Below, piece after piece: positions 59,401 through 64,000 of a DNA stretch of 64,000 nucleotides. The position numbers were made by a program, and so were the translations under genes. The notes under the pieces were generated by a model. The model saw nothing but the letters and a program-made list of their open reading frames with translations, had not been told where the DNA came from and ran no database searches. The stretch comes from Capsicum annuum (Eukaryota > Streptophyta > Magnoliopsida > Solanales > Solanaceae). Location of the stretch: assembly GCF_002878395.1 (NCBI RefSeq), contig NC_061121.1, positions 135,610,362 through 135,674,361 on the forward strand. Reading direction: 5' to 3'. Position 1 is the first letter of the stretch. Each line of letters begins with the position of its first letter.

Positions 59401-60219
59401 AACCTATAAGGGATTTCTATAACCACCATAACTATCCACTCTAGGCTCTTTCCTATTTTGAATAAATAAAAAAAATCAAAGCCAAACACTTTCTCCACAC
59501 ACCACCATACAATCTACAAGTCTTGCCACAATATTATCCAACCACCATAAAAGAGAGAACCACCTCTAAATCAAAGGGTTATACAACTACAACTACTTAT
59601 TTAGGCAATAGTCACCCTCACTCTGACTATTAACCTTGTGACTTCATATCACCAACTTCTGGACCATCTCTCTACCATTAGGTCATGACACTTTAACATA
59701 TACTACTACTCGGTTGGAATACATTTCCAACATTCTGGTATACAACATTCCTTCCAACAAGAATTTTGAAAGGGACTGGTTACACTTAATACCTCAGGCT
59801 GAAAAGCACGATTTCATCAGGATCAAAGTTTACACTAGAATCAATACACCTTGAAGCACTAACGGAATCCTCTCAAGTCCTTGCACAATTTTATAATCTT
59901 TTATGACTTAATCAGAAAGGACCATACTATGTAGATTCTAGACTTCTGCACTTGAATCACCACAACAATGAGACATATCTAAGAACATCAGAATAAGGAA
60001 AGAATTGGGATAACTTTACTTTCTCATGGGCGACACCATAGCACGAACTAGAGTATGAAAGAGGAACATTCTGACTCCATAACACGAACTAGAACATGAA
60101 GAAAGAGAGACATTCCTAAACGCCTTGTAGCCTCCTGCTTATAAGTGTAGCGCGCTACACACCCATAAACAGGACTCTACTCGATGCGATTTCGTAGACA
60201 CCCAGGAACCATGAACCGT
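56438..60219 (-). other. LARD interior, non-coding
   Basis: AC-rich on the plus strand (CACATAAC, CCACTAC and similar) with dense stops in all frames. The few open frames of 60-90 codons have no recognisable motif. The left edge holds the purine tract TATCTCCCCCTTGG as seen on the plus strand (56440-56453). Confidence 0.75.
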
Positions 60220-60231
60220 GCTCTGATACCA
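60220..60231 (-). promoter_or_regulatory. LARD primer-binding site (tRNA-Met)
   Basis: GCTCTGATACCA on the plus strand equals TGGTATCAGAGC on the minus strand, lying five bases inside the right LTR. It is a perfect 12-base match to initiator tRNA-Met. Confidence 0.85.
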
Positions 60232-60235
60232 AGTT

Positions 60236-62418
60236 TGTCACGACCCGAACCGGGGCCCAGGCCGTGACGGGCATCCCGAACCGTGAAAGACCGGGTGCCT
60301 TTTTTCTATCTAGCAATCACGAACACCGTTCACATACAATAAAAAGAAATGCAGAAATAAACAGACAGAATCATGGTCATATTCTGAGTTCAATTTAACA
60401 ATACGAAATGAAATCAATAGACATCTAAACAATATCCATCTCAGTCTGCAAAATCTCTAATACATCAGAATATAATAACTTGTCTATACCTGGGGCAAGG
60501 CCCCCAGTCGGACCCAAAACTAAAATGAAAAGCAATACTCTAGCAACATGCCTTCCAAAATAAAGAAGGCTCACCAACTTTACACTTCGGTTTGAAGATT
60601 TTATGGTTTGGCAGGACCCCTGGAGTGAGCCTCAGACCCTGAAATATAAGGGGTCAATACAAACGTACTGGTATGTGAAATAACTCAAAATAGTATGCTT
60701 TTAATACAAAATAGATGAGAGCATTTCATAAAAACAATGATCATAATACATAAGTAAAAATACATGGGCATACTTTAGTGAACTCCAAAGCACTTTTTGA
60801 AACCATGATTCACTCTTTGTTATTCTTTTGAGCTAGTGGGTACACCCTATAAAATATGAAATTCCACGAGCTATATGGAACCCGCCTTGACTCTGCGGCT
60901 AAGCCTCTAACCCAAGTAGCCACCAGGATTGGAGTGGTTATATCCCCATGTGAGCACACCGCAGGAAATCCCCCCCTGTGAGATGTCCTAAAAATGTCAT
61001 ATCATTTAGGATCATATATCATAAGTCCCGTATCGGCAACTATGGTTTCCAGCGATGTGCCCTTGTACTCAAACGCCTTCTTCAGGTAATGTATTAGCTC
61101 TCTTAAGCCCAACTTTTAGTTCTTTAATAAAAACACATTCATACTTTTCAAACATCCAATACTATCTTATTAAGGGCATGGAATCATTGGGTATCGTCAT
61201 ACCCTGACTTGCAAGTCAATCAAATCACGTCACATCATGTCTGTGGCCCTTTTCACTTTTATCATATTCATGACCATGATCATTAAACAAGCACTCACCC
61301 ATTAATTTTTCGTTTAGAAAATTCATGCCTTTAAACAACCCATAACAATATAAATCGAAAATGTCACGATAAAAGAAAGATTCTTGATCATTCATGCTCT
61401 CATTCAACTTTCATTACACCCCAAAACATAGATACATAATTATGTTCAAAATTCATGATAAACGATTCAAGGCAACATACAATTACTTCAAAACAACTTC
61501 CTGACGTATACTTTTCAAATAATTCCAAAAACCTTTCTTTATGAATATGATTGGAGATCTTTAATATAATTAAAACAATAGAATAAAAATTATGCCCATG
61601 ATGTTTAGAGAAGTCCCACATACCTTGATGACTTAGTTTAAAGAGTAGAACTCAAATCTCGATTCGTTCCTTGAAAATTTTGGGCTTAAGAATTGATTTC
61701 TTGATTTTTCTTGTTCTTGGAGAAAATCCTTGTTTGATTTTGTTTTTGAGAGTGAAGATGGAGTTTTTGATGTTGTATAACTGATGAGAATTCACTAATA
61801 ACGTTTTTAGAGAGTGATTAAATCCATTGGGGAGGTTTTCTGTGAGGAAAAGTACCAAAACACCCTTTTTTAAGCATCCTGCCTTCGGAACTTCGAATTT
61901 TGCCCGACGGCTTGGTTGACGGACCGTCAGGAGAGTGAAGGACCGTCACCTTGACCGTCGGGTCATTTCCAGTGACTGAACTCACTATTTTAGCGGCGAC
62001 GGAAGGCTTGACGGTCCGTCGGGTCGGCTGTCGCACCCTCAACAGATTGATACCTCTCTGTAGAATGGGCATAACTTTTTACCCCGATATTGGATTGAGG
62101 CGAAACCAGTGGCGTTGGAAAGAGGACTCAAAGACCTTTCATTTGATATATAATTGGACCTCTAGTTTGTTACATCAAAAAGTTATGGTCGATAGAAGTT
62201 GACCCAAGTTTAAACGCTCAACAAAACTCAATCGATAGGAAAACTTTCAACTCGTCCTTGAGTTAGGGGATCTCTGTGATCTCAATTCATGTTCAACTAG
62301 ATTCCCACACTACATAATTGACTAACACACTAAATTTGTATAGAATTTATTGACTTTTGGAACCTTTACACATAGAATTGACGGTTTACATTCTAGCCCA
62401 AAAGTGTGGGGTGTTACA
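60236..62418 (-). repeat. LARD 5' LTR
   Basis: 2183 bp partner of 54264-56437, with the same GACGG/CCGTC cluster at about 61895-62035. Confidence 0.9.
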
Positions 62419-62574
62419 GAGGCATAAGTTACATTTGTCATTTTCTAGAAAAAGACTTTCCTTGGGCCATGAGGGAAGTCATTTTCCCTCAAATAGAGGG
62501 AAATGAGTTATTTTGAAAAATATTTTACTACAACCAAACAAGGGAAAGATATTTTCCATCATACCAAACACACC

Positions 62575-63228
62575 CTAGATCTAGGTTGAAGTTTATCAGA
62601 TTGCTGAACTATCTTAGCCTAGCACAAGCATTCTATAGTTCTCATGTGGCTGATATTTGGTTTCTTTCCATATAATCTCTCATAAAGGGAAATGTAATCT
62701 AGCACAGTTGTGGGAAGTCTATTGATAGATCCATCAAATTTGAGTTTCAAATTTGAGTTTCAAAAGATAGATCCAAGTCATTCTAAAATAGTCATCAACT
62801 ATGTTTAAGAAGAATCTATTTCCTTCAAATGTGGGAACTCTATAAGGTCGCCATACATCCATATTCATCAATTCAAATGTAGAAGTAGATTTGATACAAG
62901 TAGTTGGAAAAGGAAGTCTAACTTGTTTTTCACAAGGACAGACAACACATTCATTGATTTTTTTGAATATTATATCACTAGTTATAGGCAGAGTTTTCCT
63001 AAGTACATGAGTAGAAGCATGTCCTAATCTTTTATGACGTAAGACTATGTCTAAGTTGTCATTATCAACTATAGAATCACAGACAAAATTAGAAATAGAA
63101 TCAATAAGTTTTGATCTTTTTGCTATCATCACAGCATCATTGATTGTAGTGGTGTTGGCAAAGATATAGAGTCTAGCAGCTTCTTTACCAATCTCTTTCA
63201 CATTCCCATTATAGAGATCCAGAAACAC
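62575..63228 (-). pseudogene. copia GAG-pre-integrase and integrase core
   Basis: Minus strand 63228-62734 is open for 164 residues: VLRHKRLGHASTHVLRKTL (zinc-binding His residues), ECVVCPCEKQVRLPFP (zinc-binding Cys pair), then FELMNMDVWRPYRVPTFEGN with the first catalytic Asp and FFLNIVDDYFRMTWIYLL. After a frameshift with a 16-bp duplication (about 62738-62768) it resumes as LPTTVLDYISLYERLYGKKP and ISHMRTIECL up to the TIR element border. Much of the catalytic core between these parts is deleted. Confidence 0.87.
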
Positions 63229-63285
63229 ACAGAGATTAGGATAAAAAGCTACAAGACATTGTAACTCCTTTGTAAGTTTAGAGAC

Positions 63286-63540
63286 TCATAACAAATTAAA
63301 TTTAAACTGAGGTAAGTGAAAAACATTTATGAGTGTATCAATGCCAAATATATTGGTTGAACCAACATGTGTGACTAAAGATATGTCACCATTTGGTAAG
63401 TATACTCTTTTTGGAGTACACGTACTGGTTATGGAGGATTCATTTAGTGCACTGAGATCCGCAACCATATGGTTGGTTGCACCAGTGTCTATGATCCATG
63501 AATCCATATTGGTGGAGTCTGTTGACTCTACCATTTTACC
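63286..63540 (-). pseudogene. copia aspartic protease
   Basis: Minus-strand frame with SWIIDTGATNHMVADLSAL, an intact D-T-G-A-T-N-H-M active site, then VYLPNGDISLVTHVGST and VFHLPQFKFNLL. The motif order and spacing are those of copia proteases. A stop follows at 63283-63285, where the GAG-pre-integrase link should run on, so the polyprotein is cut here. Confidence 0.9.
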
Positions 63541-63645
63541 TGCTGTATGAGCTGAGTATTTAGACTTGTCTTCTTTATTTAACAGTTGCAGAATCTGAGT
63601 ATACTGTTCATTAGTGAATACACAGGGACTTGTCTGTGAACTAGA

Positions 63646-63990
63646 TCAACCCATCCTAGAGTTGACTATAGGATTAAAGCAGTTAGCTTGAGTGTGAGCT
63701 GAGAGAACCAGTTGACTACGTCTATGTCCTACATTTTCCTCTCCAACATTACACACTGCATTTGCACTTGCATTGGTTCCCATTCTCTTCCTAAACTTGA
63801 ACTCGGAAGGATAACCAATTACTTTCCAGCAATTCTCTCTGGTGTGACCCCTGATCTTGCATATATCACAATACAAATTTTGGTTCTTCTTGAACTGTTT
63901 GTGTTGATGGCCTCCACTTCTGGGGAATATTGTTGTTTCAGTACCTTTAGAATAGCCATTTTTGTCATTACTCCTTATAGCATAGCTGAT
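63646..63990 (-). pseudogene. copia gag C-terminus with zinc knuckle
   Basis: Minus-strand YCDICKIRGHTRENCWKVIG is an intact CX2CX4HX4C knuckle (63826-63870), followed by YPSEFKFRKRM and a Ser/Asn-rich tail. Upstream residues run off the window. The knuckle binds element RNA in the virus-like particle. A stop separates it from the protease. Confidence 0.87.
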
Positions 63991-64000
63991 TCATAACCTG

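Larger units (their letters stand above)
54264..62418 (-). mobile_element. LARD-like LTR element, non-coding, minus orientation
   Basis: LTRs at 54264-56437 and 60236-62418 begin TGTCACGACCCGAACCGGGG on the plus strand and end GGGGTGTTACA. On the minus strand the primer site TGGTATCAGAGC (60220-60231) lies by the right LTR and the purine tract CCAAGGGGGAGATAA by the left LTR. Flanks GGGGC (54259-54263) and GAGGC (62419-62423) form a 5-bp duplication with one mismatch. The 3.8-kb interior has no gag, RT or integrase. Large LTRs, a sizeable non-coding interior and intact priming sites fit a large retrotransposon derivative, mobilised in trans, probably by a gypsy element. Confidence 0.85.
53562..62574. 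mobile_element. TIR transposon inserted in copia pol, itself split by a LARD
   Basis: Left end GGTGTGTTTGGTATGATGG and more (about 30 bp) is an inverted match to the right end ...CCATCATACCAAACACACC. CTAG stands at both outer borders (53557-53560, 62575-62578), a likely 4-bp duplication. Removing 53562-62574 joins copia coding sequence on either side. The element's own DNA, 53562-54263 and 62424-62574, is about 0.85 kb and non-coding, rich in GAAAATATTTTC-type palindromes. The superfamily is unclear. Confidence 0.7.
51175..64000 (-). mobile_element. Ty1/copia element, minus strand, continuing past the window and interrupted
   Basis: In minus order: gag zinc knuckle (63826-63870), protease (63286-63534), GAG-pre-integrase and integrase start (62734-63228), integrase end and linker (53563 leftward), RT, RNase H, polypurine tract and a 321-bp 3' LTR (51175-51495). 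A TIR element carrying a LARD splits it between 53562 and 62574. All frames have stops or frameshifts. The 5' LTR lies right of the window. Confidence 0.87.

Overview
This is a nuclear chromosome segment from a flowering plant, most likely a member of the Solanaceae. The pointers are an Au-type SINE, plastid-derived DNA with a tobacco-like rbcL tail (reading ...AAVDVLDK before the stop), RTE LINEs of a solanaceous type, and a sirevirus that repeats a GGGACCTGGTCCC palindrome. I cannot fix the genus. Almost everything is transposon-derived, AT-rich and degraded; only one host gene is visible. No operon, CRISPR array, tRNA gene or bacterial feature is present.

Layout. 1-18363: a plus-strand Ty1/copia sirevirus (coiled-coil gag, protease, integrase, RT-RNase H, env-like third ORF, 3' LTR; its 5' end lies outside the window), split between the GAG-pre-integrase and integrase regions by a minus-strand Athila-type Ty3/gypsy element (1464-11892) that keeps gag and protease plus an extra ORF but shows no RT or integrase. 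18477-18696: SINE. 19152-21392: a scrambled plastid-DNA insert (ycf2, ycf15, rpl2, 23S rRNA, rps2, rpoC2, rbcL and psaA pieces). 21829-23019: a Mutator-like element with 9-bp target duplications. 24662-about 26290: a gypsy LTR fragment. 26524-30405: a minus-strand copia element with both LTRs.

32273-39923: the 5' half of a MATE/DETOXIFICATION transporter gene (promoter and four exons with GT-AG borders). Its exon 1-4 reading frame is open, but no later exons were recognised. Intron 2 holds two long-TIR elements. Intron 3 is enlarged by remnants of an endogenous pararetrovirus (37485-39808), itself hit by an RTE LINE with a perfect 15-bp duplication. 40501-41763 is a second Mutator-like element with an unusually G-rich core. 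43050-49060 is a degenerate tandem-repeat region interrupted by a 3.1-kb RTE LINE.

51175 to the window end: a minus-strand copia element whose pol gene was hit by a TIR element at a CTAG site. That TIR element was in turn hit by an 8.2-kb LARD-like element with 2.2-kb LTRs and no recognisable coding region. The window therefore records several insertion layers: sirevirus then Athila; MATE intron then pararetrovirus then LINE; copia then TIR element then LARD.
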